Shown here piece after piece: positions 15,046-23,831 of a DNA stretch of 64,000 nt. The notes beneath the pieces were generated by a model, which had not been told where the DNA came from, ran no database searches, and saw nothing but the letters and a program-made list of their open reading frames with translations. Positions within the stretch are counted from its first letter, which is position 1. Each line of letters opens with the position of its first letter. The position numbers were made by a program, and so were the translations under genes. The stretch comes from Variovorax sp. PCZ-1. GTDB taxonomy: Bacteria; Pseudomonadota; Gammaproteobacteria; Burkholderiales; Burkholderiaceae_C. The stretch lies in NCBI RefSeq assembly GCF_018413605.1, contig NZ_JAHCDN010000001.1, positions 310,001-374,000 of the forward strand, in the 5' to 3' direction.

Positions 15046-17076
15046 ATGGCCTCCTCCGCCCAACTCCTCCAAAGCCTTGATGGCCTGAATGCACAGCAGC
15101 TCAAGCGTTTGTTGGTGGAGCAGCTCACGCGGCAAAAGCTGGGGCTGTATTGGGAGAGCAATGCGATTGAGCGCGATCAGGCGCTCAATGCGCAGGTGGT
15201 GTTGCCGCGCCTCGTGAGTGAATGGTCGCAGGGGCTGGAAGGCGAGGCTTTGGCGCAAGGCGCAGCCAATCTCATCATCGAGGGCGATAACTTTGACAGC
15301 CTGCGGCTTCTGAAGAGCACGCATGCCGGCAAAATCCGCGTGATCTACATTGATCCGCCTTACAACACCGGCAACAAAGATTGGGTCTATAACGACCATT
15401 ACGTGGGCGCGAATGACCGCTGGCGGCATAGCCAATGGCTTGAATTTCTCTATCGCCGCCTGCTGCTCGCCAAAGATTTGCTCACGCAAGACGGCGTGAT
15501 CATGGTCAGCATCAACGATGAAAACCGCTCGCGGCTAGAGCTGCTGATGGATGAGGTGTTTCCGGGGAAACGCTTGGGCACTATCACTTGGCGTACACGG
15601 CAGGGCTCTAATGCAGACCAGCAATGCTTTCTGTCTTTAGATCATGAGCATGTGCTGGTGTATGGCAATCCGGGCTTTAAATTCAATGGCTTTGAGAAAA
15701 GCTATGAGATGTATAGCAATCCAGACAACGATCCAAGAGGTGATTGGCGTACGAGTGATTTGACTTTGGGCTTTTCATTTAAAGATCGCCCTAATCTCTA
15801 CTATCCGCTCATTGATCAAAACACGGGGATCTACTATCCACCGAATCCTGAGCGCATCTGGGTATATGCCAGCGAGCAGCGCTTGAAAGCTGGGCAAACC
15901 TTGCAAGCCAAAAGCATGGATGAATTTATTCGCTTGGGCCAAATTCTTTTTCCCAAGGATCAGCGGGTTGAAACTTGGAATAGCTTGGATCAATTGCTTG
16001 AAGCAATTGATAAAGGCGATGTTCCAAAATCAGGGAAAGCGCCGATTCTTCGCAGAGATTTGCCAGATTTAGAGCAATGGGTCGGCAAGCCGATTGGCTT
16101 TGGCCGCCCACAATTCAAGCGCTATAAAGCTGATTTACGCAATGCCACGCAGCCGCTGAGCAGTTGGGTGATTCCTACTTTCGAAGATGGTGATTACGAA
16201 TCGGAAGGCAGCTTTGTCTCTGCAACGAATCAAGAAGGCGCGCGCGAACTTGCAGAAATTTTTGGAGACCGCGCTTTTAACTATGCCAAGCCGCGCAGCT
16301 TGATCCAAAACCTGATCTCGCAAGCCTCCCGACCCGGCGATATCGTGTTGGATTTCTTCGCGGGCAGTGGCACGACGGGGCATGCTGTGCTCAATTTGAA
16401 TGCGCTGGAAGCCGATAAATCGCCGCGCAGCTTTATTCTCTGCAGCAGCACGGAAGCCACAGCCAAAGAGCCGGAGAAGAATCTTTGCCGCGATGTCTGT
16501 GCAGAGCGGATTCGCCGCGTGATCGCATCAGACGCCAAGCTCTCGCACAATCGTTTTGCCTATTTGCAGCTCGACAAAATTGCGCCGGGAGATGCACCGT
16601 TTGAGAGCGATTGTGGGCATGCTTTTCAGTTGCTCACGATGCGGCTGGGCAAGGTGGCGCGGCCTGTGCCCAAGGCGGATCGTGGCGTGAAGATCATCAT
16701 TCAAAGCGCCGAGCAGGGCAGCATGACGGTGCTGGTGCATCGGCTCTCGACGGCGGCGCTAGAGGCGCTGGCGGCTTTGCCGCTATCCAACAATCCGCGC
16801 TTTGGGCATTTGCGCGTTTACTCCAGCCGCCCGGTGGCTGTGCGCGAGCATTTGGAGCGCGCTTGGGATGGCACGCGGCGCACGGTGGAGAGCTTGTCTC
16901 TTGCCAAAGCGCTCACGCAGGGGCAGATTGCACCACGGCGCAGAAGCAGCGCCGCACCAGGCGATACTATAAATTCAATAGCGCCTCGCGCAGATTCTAT
17001 GCCGGCGAGTGGCCTATTTAACTCTGAAAATGATGCAAAAACTCAGCCTGACAGTGCTGCGGGAGATGTAGCATGA
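15046..17076 (+). CDS. mod: Type III restriction-modification DNA methyltransferase (Mod)
   Basis: A 676-residue adenine-N6 DNA methyltransferase of the beta class, paired with a Res helicase-nuclease. The catalytic motif IV DPPYN is at residues 103-107 and the AdoMet motif FFAGSGTTGHAV at about 436-447. This order (catalytic motif first) defines the beta class. The target-recognition region lies between them (about 190-400). The C-terminal tail, about residues 639-667, is a dispersed-repeat insert (INSIAPRADSMPA and on) beyond the conserved domain. No ribosome-binding site is seen, since a repeat copy occupies the upstream region. Its stop overlaps the ATG of the Res gene (ATGA). Confidence 0.92.
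   Translation: MASSAQLLQSLDGLNAQQLKRLLVEQLTRQKLGLYWESNAIERDQALNAQVVLPRLVSEWSQGLEGEALAQGAANLIIEGDNFDSLRLLKSTHAGKIRVIYIDPPYNTGNKDWVYNDHYVGANDRWRHSQWLEFLYRRLLLAKDLLTQDGVIMVSINDENRSRLELLMDEVFPGKRLGTITWRTRQGSNADQQCFLSLDHEHVLVYGNPGFKFNGFEKSYEMYSNPDNDPRGDWRTSDLTLGFSFKDRPNLYYPLIDQNTGIYYPPNPERIWVYASEQRLKAGQTLQAKSMDEFIRLGQILFPKDQRVETWNSLDQLLEAIDKGDVPKSGKAPILRRDLPDLEQWVGKPIGFGRPQFKRYKADLRNATQPLSSWVIPTFEDGDYESEGSFVSATNQEGARELAEIFGDRAFNYAKPRSLIQNLISQASRPGDIVLDFFAGSGTTGHAVLNLNALEADKSPRSFILCSSTEATAKEPEKNLCRDVCAERIRRVIASDAKLSHNRFAYLQLDKIAPGDAPFESDCGHAFQLLTMRLGKVARPVPKADRGVKIIIQSAEQGSMTVLVHRLSTAALEALAALPLSNNPRFGHLRVYSSRPVAVREHLERAWDGTRRTVESLSLAKALTQGQIAPRRRSSAAPGDTINSIAPRADSMPASGLFNSENDAKTQPDSAAGDVA
16964..17044 (-). 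repeat. Dispersed repeat, copy in mod
   Basis: Plus strand CTATAAATTCAATAGCGCC, then TCGCGCAGATTCTATGCCGG, then GAGTGGCCTATTTAACTCTG. It is in frame, encodes INSIAPRADSMPA and GLFNSEND, and includes the long flank shared with the copy in the Ada-AlkA gene (GHFSSENG). Confidence 0.88.
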
Positions 17077-19787
17077 TCAACGCACCGCAGGGCGAGACGC
17101 GCATTGCCAAAGAATTTCAAAGCAAGATCATTGGCGGCTTGGTGGCCAAGCTGCAGTCTGCCGCCAAGCCGCCCTGCCTGCTGCGCAGCCCCACGGGCTC
17201 AGGCAAGACCTTTATGCTCACGCGTGCTTTGCAGCAGATCAGCAGCGCACGGCCTACGCTGTGGCTGTGGTTTGTGCCGTATGTAAATCTCGTGGCGCAA
17301 ACGGTGGATTCGATTGACAGCGAGGGGGCAGGTTTGATCGCCGTGCAGTTGACCAGCGCGTTGAACGAGCAGCCAGCGGCTTCTCTTGTGTTGATTTCTA
17401 CTGTGCAAGGTGTGGCGAGCGCCAAGGATCGCAAGGCAGGCTACACGAGCACGGAAGACGATGAGCGCCGCAGCTTGGCGAGCTACATAGGCCGGGCAAA
17501 AGCCCAAGGTCTGCAAATTGGCTGTGTGGTGGATGAGGCGCATATCGCGCTCAAATCCACCACCGAATTTGGCCAGTTTGTGCAATGGCTCTCGCCAGAT
17601 CATTTGCTGATGGCCACGGCTACGCCCAAGGACGACAAGCTCTCGCAATTCATCACGGCTTCGGGCTACAGCCATTACGAAACTTTTAGCGTGAGCCGCG
17701 CCGATGTGGTGCGCGAGCGGCTGAACAAAGCGTGGATCGAGACGGTGGTGTATGACCTGCGCGATTCGATGCAAAGCGTCACGGATTTGAAGCTCACGGT
17801 GCTGCGGCGGGCTTGGCGGCGCAATCAGCGCATTGCGCAAGAGCTGCAAGCGCGGGGTTTGGCCACTGTGCCTTTGCTGCTCGTGCAAGTGGGCAATGGC
17901 GATGAAGCGATTGGCGAGGCGCAAGATTTCCTCATGCGCGAGCTGGGTGTGCCCGCGCATGCGATCGGCATGCACAGCGCGGATGAGCCAGATCCGGTGA
18001 TGATGGCGGCGATTGCGAATGATTCGAGCAAGCAAGCTCTGATTTTTAAGCAATCGGCTGGCACGGGCTTTGATGCGCCGCGCGCTTTTGTGTTAGCTTC
18101 TACCAAGCCGGTGAATGATCCGGATTTTGCGGCGCAGTTTATTGGCCGCGTGATGCGCGTGGCGCCTGAGTTGCAGCGGGTGTTTCCAGATGCGGCGGCT
18201 GTGCCTGCTGAGTTGGATACGGCTTATGTGTTTCTGGCCAATGCAGAGGCGCAGGCTGGCTTTGCTGAGGCGGCTAATGCGATCAAAGCTGTGAAAAGCG
18301 AGCTCGAAGGCCAAACCGAGGCCTTGCATCTGCGGCGCACGGCTTATGGCGGCGTGGCGCTGACCAATCGCGTGACAGACCAGACGCCTTTGACCTATGA
18401 CCTGAGCTTGCTGCCGATGATGGCGGCGAATGGCGCAGTGCTGCAACCTGAGGCGGCGCAGGCCAAGCCTTCAGGTGAATTGAACGCATTGCCATTGGGT
18501 ACAACGGGCGGTTTGTTTGATGATGCGCTGGGCGAGCAAGAAGCGGCTGATGAGCTGATGGACATAGCGGACATTGCGGTAGCTGTGCGCAAACCTATCG
18601 CGCCCAAGCAGCTTAAAGCGCCGAGTAACGCACAAGAGTTGATGGAAGCGTTTGAAGAGGCGGGTATTCGCACGATCAAGCGCAATGCCGCTTTGAATAT
18701 TCCTGCGCGCTTTATCACCGAGGTCAAGCCGGTGTTTGAGGCGATGGCGCTGGATGTGCAGGCGGCTGTGCAGCTTCTGCCGCTTGAGCCATCCTTGCAA
18801 TCCAATGCGATTAAAGCTGCGCTTAACCGCATGACTGAGCGGGAGATTTACACCGAGCTGTTTACCGGAGAGCAGCATGAGGAAGATGTGCAGGTGATGA
18901 CGGATGCGGATTCGCTGCTGGATATCACCTTGGACAAGCTGCAAGGCATTGGCCTAGAAGAGCAAGGCGCGCAAGACACGATTGCGGCGATGGCGCAGCG
19001 GCTTCATGGCGCTGTGGAGCAGGCTTGGATGATGCAAGAAGATGCCGCACGGCCAGCGCCGGGCTGGCTTCGCAGCAAAGCGCGACAGGCGGCCTGCTGG
19101 GTGATTCACAAGCGGTTTCGTGAATTTGAAGAGCTTCTTCATGCGCAATGGGCAACAAAAGCACGAGAAGAAGAGGCGCAAGCTTTGCCCGATGCGCTCT
19201 TGCTGCCGGCAAGCGTGCAGCTGATACCCGCGAAGAAAAACAGCTACGGCATCATGTTTCCATTCAAGGGGCATGTGACAGCCGCACGCGAGGCGCTGCA
19301 AGCTGCTGCGCGCGCTCGCTATGAAAGTGGCGTGTTTATCCTGGCGCCCGATGTTTTCAGCGTGGCGGCGATGGATGCGACTTATGAGCTGAATGACGGA
19401 GAAACCAAGTTTGCCAAAGCATTGGAACGCGCGCCCTTCGTGCATTGGTGGCATCGCAATCCGGATGGAAAACCTTTCAGTGTGGGTTTGATACGAGCCG
19501 ACAGCGAAAAAATGTTTTATCCCGATTTCGTGGTCTGCATGGAGCACGTGATGGGCGAGCCGCCAATGATGCGTTTGGTCGATCCCAAGCATGACACCAA
19601 AGACGCCAGTAGAAAATCCAAACATGTCTCTCGCTTTTACGGGAAGGTATTGTTTTTGACGAAAGACAATGATCAATTCAAAATCGTCAATGACGATGGC
19701 AGCGTAGGCGCAGTGGTGGACTATGACGATCTTGGCGCGCTCAAAGATTGGATGCGCGCCTCGCCGCCTTTGGGGCAAGGTATTTAA
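17073..19787 (+). CDS. res: Type III restriction enzyme helicase-nuclease subunit (Res)
   Basis: A 904-residue superfamily 2 helicase fused to a nuclease, the partner of Mod. Walker A SPTGSGKT is at residues 39-46, the DEAH box (VVDEAHIAL) at about 152-158, and motif III (MATATP) near 180. Helicase domain 2 (IFKQSAGTGFDAPRA, then QFIGRVMRVAP) follows. A C-terminal PD-(D/E)xK nuclease is suggested by YPDFVVCMEH and RLVDPKHD at about 815-842. Together with Mod this is a complete two-gene type III system that cuts unmethylated inversely oriented sites. It starts inside the mod stop codon and is therefore coupled. Confidence 0.9.
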   Translation: MINAPQGETRIAKEFQSKIIGGLVAKLQSAAKPPCLLRSPTGSGKTFMLTRALQQISSARPTLWLWFVPYVNLVAQTVDSIDSEGAGLIAVQLTSALNEQPAASLVLISTVQGVASAKDRKAGYTSTEDDERRSLASYIGRAKAQGLQIGCVVDEAHIALKSTTEFGQFVQWLSPDHLLMATATPKDDKLSQFITASGYSHYETFSVSRADVVRERLNKAWIETVVYDLRDSMQSVTDLKLTVLRRAWRRNQRIAQELQARGLATVPLLLVQVGNGDEAIGEAQDFLMRELGVPAHAIGMHSADEPDPVMMAAIANDSSKQALIFKQSAGTGFDAPRAFVLASTKPVNDPDFAAQFIGRVMRVAPELQRVFPDAAAVPAELDTAYVFLANAEAQAGFAEAANAIKAVKSELEGQTEALHLRRTAYGGVALTNRVTDQTPLTYDLSLLPMMAANGAVLQPEAAQAKPSGELNALPLGTTGGLFDDALGEQEAADELMDIADIAVAVRKPIAPKQLKAPSNAQELMEAFEEAGIRTIKRNAALNIPARFITEVKPVFEAMALDVQAAVQLLPLEPSLQSNAIKAALNRMTEREIYTELFTGEQHEEDVQVMTDADSLLDITLDKLQGIGLEEQGAQDTIAAMAQRLHGAVEQAWMMQEDAARPAPGWLRSKARQAACWVIHKRFREFEELLHAQWATKAREEEAQALPDALLLPASVQLIPAKKNSYGIMFPFKGHVTAAREALQAAARARYESGVFILAPDVFSVAAMDATYELNDGETKFAKALERAPFVHWWHRNPDGKPFSVGLIRADSEKMFYPDFVVCMEHVMGEPPMMRLVDPKHDTKDASRKSKHVSRFYGKVLFLTKDNDQFKIVNDDGSVGAVVDYDDLGALKDWMRASPPLGQGI

Positions 19788-19846
19788 GGAAAAATGGGCT
19801 GTTCCCGGCATGGAATATGCGCAAGATGCTACTAAATTTATAGTGA
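19788..19846 (+). repeat. Dispersed repeat, copy between res and serB
   Basis: The core CCCGGCATGGAATATGCGC, then AAGATGCTACTAAATTTATAG, ends 7-8 bases before the serB ATG. As at the mod gene, the AT-rich end of the element is what faces the start codon. Confidence 0.87.
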
Positions 19847-19853
19847 TTGATTC

Positions 19854-20576
19854 ATGACTTCTACAGAATTCTCTCCCGGCTTGGTGATCCAAGGCTTTGT
19901 ACCGCCTTTGAAGCTCTCCGATTTCAAGCTCGCTGCGTTTGATATGGATTCCACCCTGATCAACATCGAATGTGTGGATGAAATTGCCGATGCAGCAGGC
20001 CGCAAAGAAGAGGTGGCGGCGATCACAGAAGCTGCGATGCGCGGCGAGATCACGGATTACAAAGATTCGTTGCGCCGCCGCGTAGCGCTGCTCGCGGGTG
20101 TGCCTGTGAGTGCGATGGAAGAGGTGTTTACGAATCGTTTGCAACTCAATCCGGGGACAACTGAGCTGACGGCGGCTTTGAAGGCGGCAGGCTGCAAGTT
20201 ATTGCTCGTCTCAGGCGGGTTCACGTTTTTCACGGATCGGATTCGGGACAAACTAAACATGGATTTCGCGCGCTCGAATGTTTTGGAAGTGCAAGGCGGC
20301 AAGCTCACCGGACGCATGGTCGATCAGGCTTGGGGTGATATTTGCGATGGCGCAGAAAAGCGCAAGATGCTGCTTTCGACTTGCGCTGATTTAGGCATCA
20401 CACCGAAGCAGGCTATGGCCGTGGGTGATGGCGCGAATGATTTGCCGATGATGCATGCTTGCTCTGAGGCCGGTGGCCTGTCTGTGGCCTTTCATGCGAA
20501 GCCGAAAGTACGTGAGCAAGCCATGGTGGCGATCAACTCGGGCGGGCTGGATCGGGTGCTCGCGCTGTTGGCTTGA
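19854..20576 (+). CDS. serB: Phosphoserine phosphatase
   Basis: A HAD-family phosphatase of 240 residues performing the last step of serine synthesis. The nucleophile motif FDMDSTLINIECVDEIA begins near residue 29, LVSGGFTFFTDRI is motif II, and GDGANDLPMMHACS carries the magnesium-binding acids. The N-terminal ACT extension of longer SerB proteins is absent, leaving only about 25 residues before the catalytic core. It is flanked on both sides by copies of the dispersed repeat. Confidence 0.94.
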   Translation: MTSTEFSPGLVIQGFVPPLKLSDFKLAAFDMDSTLINIECVDEIADAAGRKEEVAAITEAAMRGEITDYKDSLRRRVALLAGVPVSAMEEVFTNRLQLNPGTTELTAALKAAGCKLLLVSGGFTFFTDRIRDKLNMDFARSNVLEVQGGKLTGRMVDQAWGDICDGAEKRKMLLSTCADLGITPKQAMAVGDGANDLPMMHACSEAGGLSVAFHAKPKVREQAMVAINSGGLDRVLALLA

Positions 20577-20645
20577 TGCTATCAATTCATGAGCACCCCG
20601 CGCAGGTTCGTAGCCGGCGATATGCTCAAAAAGCATAAAAATCAC
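20577..20645 (-). repeat. Dispersed repeat, copy directly after serB
   Basis: Starts at the base after the serB stop. TGCTATCAATTCATGAGCAC, then CCCGCGCAGGTTCGTAGCC, then GGCGATATGCTC matches the reverse consensus. Its far end reaches the stop of the convergent nudB. Confidence 0.85.
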
Positions 20646-21103
20646 GGTGCCTGCAGAGCAACACGGCGTATCGCAAGCTCATTCGATGCGGAGCTCACTC
20701 GCAATGCCGCTTCCTGCCATGGCAGCCAGATTTGACGCACGTGCTCTTGCGGCGCAAGCTTCACGATGACGGGCTTGGGGATGCGCAAACCAAACACACG
20801 CTCTGTATTTCGTGTGATGCCAGGCTCGTAGCGGTGCAGATAGTGTGGCCAGATGTCGTAGGTGTTTTCTAAATGCCAGTCCGTGAGTAGATGATCTGGC
20901 GCGTGAGTATCCAAGCCAGTCTCTTCCATCACTTCGCGCACGGCGCATGCTGTGAATGACTCGTTGTTATGATCCAAGCTGCCGGTGACGGATTGCCAAA
21001 CACCGGAGCCCAGGCCATGCTCGTTGGCGCGCTCAATCAGCAGCACTTCGCCCGGCGGTGTGTAGATCACGACGAGCACTGAGCGGGGGATTTTGTAGAC
21101 CAT
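20642..21103 (-). CDS. nudB: Dihydroneopterin triphosphate diphosphatase (Nudix)
   Basis: A 153-residue Nudix hydrolase resembling NudB, which removes pyrophosphate from dihydroneopterin triphosphate in folate synthesis. The Nudix box is complete: GSLDHNNE, then REVMEETGLD. The NudB-typical N terminus IPRSVLVVIYTPPGEVLLIER and the WQSVTGSL strand support the assignment. It is not in an operon with other folate genes; folK and folP lie elsewhere in the window. It is convergent with serB. Confidence 0.87.
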   Translation of the reverse strand: MVYKIPRSVLVVIYTPPGEVLLIERANEHGLGSGVWQSVTGSLDHNNESFTACAVREVMEETGLDTHAPDHLLTDWHLENTYDIWPHYLHRYEPGITRNTERVFGLRIPKPVIVKLAPQEHVRQIWLPWQEAALRVSSASNELAIRRVALQAP

Positions 21104-21121
21104 GCGGTAGAGTATCGCAAT

Positions 21122-22009
21122 ATGCTGCAGACCGATATCTTCACTTCAGAACATCCAAGCACTTCGCCTCTTTTGCAGCCGCTTCCTGAGCGGGAGAAAG
21201 AATACTCGCCAAGCTCGGCGATTGGCGGAAATTACCAACCATTTATTCAAGCCTACATCGATCAAAGCAAGCAGGCTCACAACCAAATCAAATGCATCAA
21301 AGATTTGCGATATGGTGCAGCTGAACGCGCTTTGATCGATTACTTTCCATCGCCTAAAAATACAAACGGCGAAGCACCGGGACTGTTGGTGTTTATTCAC
21401 GGCGGCTACTGGCAGGAGTTGTCTAAAAACGAATCGGCTTTTCTCGCACCTGCTTGGCATGCCGCCGGGTTTGCACATGCTGTGGTGGGCTACACACTTG
21501 CGCCACAGGCGCGGGTGGGGGAGATCATGGTGCAGTGCTGCGCCGCCTTGGCTTATCTGCGGGATGAAGCTGCCCAGCTTGGGCATGATCCCAATCGCAT
21601 CGTGGTAGCAGGCAGCTCGGCAGGTGGCTATTTGACGGCAGCTTGCGCTGCTGATGCGTCATTGAATTTGTTGGGAATGGTGCCTATTTCAGGCATCTTT
21701 GATTTGCGGCCTCTGGTGGGCACATCGATCAACGATGCTCTAGGCATGAGCATGAAAGAAGCTGCCGAGTTATCAGCGCTTACCAAGAGTGCATCGCTTG
21801 TGCCCGGCGTGATTGCATGGGGGCAGATCGAGACGGCGGCATTCAAGCAGCAAAGCAAGGCGCTTGCTTCGCATCTGCGCGCGAATGGGCAAGCATGCGA
21901 GACGCTGGAGATCGCAGGGCGCAATCATTTTGATGTCGTGCATGAGTTGGGTGATCCTCAGTCCGCCTTGTTTGTTGCAACGCGCAAGCTCTTCGATCGC
22001 CAAGGTTAA
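21122..22009 (+). CDS. Alpha/beta hydrolase, arylformamidase-like
   Basis: A 295-residue alpha/beta hydrolase with the oxyanion HGGYW motif (about residue 93) and the nucleophile elbow GSSAGGY, resembling kynurenine formamidase-like and carboxylesterase (hormone-sensitive lipase-like) enzymes. The likely catalytic histidine is in GRNHFDVVHE near the end. Residues 1-60 are variable. No tryptophan-catabolic genes are adjacent, so kynurenine formamidase activity is only one option among small esterases and amidases. It starts 18 bases from the divergent nudB start. Confidence 0.78.
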   Translation: MLQTDIFTSEHPSTSPLLQPLPEREKEYSPSSAIGGNYQPFIQAYIDQSKQAHNQIKCIKDLRYGAAERALIDYFPSPKNTNGEAPGLLVFIHGGYWQELSKNESAFLAPAWHAAGFAHAVVGYTLAPQARVGEIMVQCCAALAYLRDEAAQLGHDPNRIVVAGSSAGGYLTAACAADASLNLLGMVPISGIFDLRPLVGTSINDALGMSMKEAAELSALTKSASLVPGVIAWGQIETAAFKQQSKALASHLRANGQACETLEIAGRNHFDVVHELGDPQSALFVATRKLFDRQG

Positions 22010-22021
22010 ACTCCTTCGCTC

Positions 22022-22804
22022 ATGCCTTCACCACAAGAAATTTACTGGCTTCTGTTCGGCGCATCCGCCGGTTTGCTGATTTACCTCTCAGGCGTAGGCG
22101 CGGGTGTGATCGTCGTGCCGGTCATGGTCACTGTGTTTGGCACGCCAGTAGCCACAGCGGTCGGCACAGCAAGTTTGTTTTCTGTGGCTTGCAAAATTGC
22201 AGCGGGGCTATCGCATATTCAGCAGCGCAATGTCTCGCGGCGTTTGCTGAAAGCTTTTTTACCAGCCAGTGTGGTGGCCTGCCTGTGGCTTGCGGCCCTG
22301 ATCAGCCTCGCGTTGCCCAATGTGTGGCCTCAGGGCAAGCCGCAGGTGGAGTTGTTTTTGAAGCTGCTGGTGCTGGCTGTGGGCAGTCTGGCTGTGGCCT
22401 CAATTTACACGCCGCAAGTCAAGCAAGCGCTGATGCGTTTGCGGATCCGCACCACAGCTCTGGTCACAGGCGCGCTCGTGGGCGCAACAGGAACAGGCGG
22501 CGGTGTGCTCGTTGTACCAGCGCTCATGGCTGAAGGTAGCGAAAGCACGCAGCGCATCATCGGCACGTCGCTCATTATTGGGCTGATTTTGTCGTCTGTC
22601 ACGGCGCTGTTTTACGGCGCTGCTGGCAGCTTGAATTTGGCGATGGCACTGTGGATGACAGGAGGCTCGCTGCTGGCCATGCCTCTGGGGCGTTTGATTT
22701 TTAAACGCGTCTCTTCCCAAGCGCTCACGCATTTGGTCGCTGTGTTGGCCATGCTGGCTTTGTGTGTGCTGGCATTTGGTTTGCTCACCTCTGCTGCTTC
22801 CTAA
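22022..22804 (+). CDS. TSUP (TauE/SafE) family membrane transporter
   Basis: A 260-residue, roughly eight-span membrane protein, the second TSUP member in the window. Two repeats are visible: GVGAGVIVVPVMVTVFGTP near residue 27 and GATGTGGGVLVVPALM near 160. It begins 12 bases after the hydrolase, suggesting cotranscription, and its last four bases overlap the convergent LysR gene. The anion carried is unknown. It shares only family features with the copy at 6.8 kb, so the two are not recent duplicates. Confidence 0.87.
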   Translation: MPSPQEIYWLLFGASAGLLIYLSGVGAGVIVVPVMVTVFGTPVATAVGTASLFSVACKIAAGLSHIQQRNVSRRLLKAFLPASVVACLWLAALISLALPNVWPQGKPQVELFLKLLVLAVGSLAVASIYTPQVKQALMRLRIRTTALVTGALVGATGTGGGVLVVPALMAEGSESTQRIIGTSLIIGLILSSVTALFYGAAGSLNLAMALWMTGGSLLAMPLGRLIFKRVSSQALTHLVAVLAMLALCVLAFGLLTSAAS

Positions 22805-23751
22805 GCCGCTAGGATGGCCTCGCGTAGCGCCATAAATTGTGGCAAGGCAAGCTGCGAGGGGCGATAGAACAAGCCCAGTTGCATCGGCTCACCCAGCGCA
22901 AGTGGCAAGGCCTTCAGGCCCCAATCTGAAGCAAAGCGCTTGATCAGGGAGAGTGGCCCAGCCGCCGCCAAACCCATTCGCGAGGCACACCACAATGCTT
23001 GTACGGTCGTGCCGGCTTGCAAAGCCATATGCGGTGTGCCCAGCCTGTGAAATTGGAAATGCTGCTCGAGCAGATTGCGGATGTAGGAGCCAGGCTCTGG
23101 CAACACCCACGACAGCTGGGCAAGCTCTTGAGCCGTGATGCGTCGCTTGCGTGCCAGTGCGTGCGAAGTCGGCACGGCCATGGCGGCTTGCTCTGTGCCG
23201 AGCAAGTCAATATGCAGACCATCCCATTGATTGCGAGCGTCAGGCACTTGCCCCATGCGTGTGATGGCAGCGGTCAGCGTGCCTGACTTCACAGCTTCCA
23301 CCAAGGCTTGCGATGTGCCTTCACTCACATGCAAGCTTCCCGGATACTGTCGCGCCAAGCGTGAAGCGATGGCAGGGACGCGCTCGATCATGGCTTGTGG
23401 AATGACGCCAAGCTTCATGGTCAAGGGCTCGGTGCTCAGTGTATGCACGCTCATTTCAAACTGTTCAAACTCTCGCAGTACGACGGCGCTGCGTTGCGCC
23501 AACTTCAAGCCAGCCTCGGTCGGCTGAGCGCCACGCCTGTCGCGCGTGAACAAGACCGCGCCAACACTCGACTCGAGTTCTTGCAGCATCAGGGAAGCTG
23601 CCGCTGCCGTGATATGAAGTTGCGCAGCTGCAGCGCTGAGCGTCAATCCATCACTCAGCCACACCAGTAGCCGCAGCTGGCGAATACGCAGTTGGCTCAA
23701 ACGATGGGTATTGGCTTTGAAAAGTATGTCGGGAGTGATATTAGCGGGCAT
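22801..23751 (-). CDS. LysR-type transcriptional regulator
   Basis: A 316-residue LysR regulator. The HTH region is SQLRIRQLRLLVWLSDGLTL, then AAAQLHITAAAASLMLQELE (about residues 18-62), followed by the effector-binding domain (about 105-310). It is divergent from the CoA-transferase gene at 23832, and the 80-base gap contains a perfect 9-bp inverted repeat of LysR-box type. It probably controls the CaiB-TctC pair. Confidence 0.9.
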   Translation of the reverse strand: MPANITPDILFKANTHRLSQLRIRQLRLLVWLSDGLTLSAAAAQLHITAAAASLMLQELESSVGAVLFTRDRRGAQPTEAGLKLAQRSAVVLREFEQFEMSVHTLSTEPLTMKLGVIPQAMIERVPAIASRLARQYPGSLHVSEGTSQALVEAVKSGTLTAAITRMGQVPDARNQWDGLHIDLLGTEQAAMAVPTSHALARKRRITAQELAQLSWVLPEPGSYIRNLLEQHFQFHRLGTPHMALQAGTTVQALWCASRMGLAAAGPLSLIKRFASDWGLKALPLALGEPMQLGLFYRPSQLALPQFMALREAILAA

Positions 23752-23755
23752 ACCT

Positions 23756-23780
23756 TATCTTCAAGTAAAAATTGAAGATA
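23756..23780. promoter_or_regulatory. Probable LysR operator
   Basis: A perfect 9-bp inverted repeat, TATCTTCAA-GTAAAAA-TTGAAGATA, immediately upstream of the LysR gene and 52 bases before the divergent CoA-transferase. Its size and interrupted dyad fit a LysR binding site. The surrounding 75 bases are strongly AT-rich, as expected for a shared promoter region. Confidence 0.7.
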
Positions 23781-23831
23781 TGCAATAAAAATCAAATTTA
23801 CTTGTATTTAAATAAGCTCTAAAGTTAATTC

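Noticed and set aside
14216-19846. Prophage or genomic island around the R-M genes
   Set aside because: No integrase, tRNA or attachment duplication is visible; only the vapBC and mod-res genes are accessory, and housekeeping genes lie on both sides.
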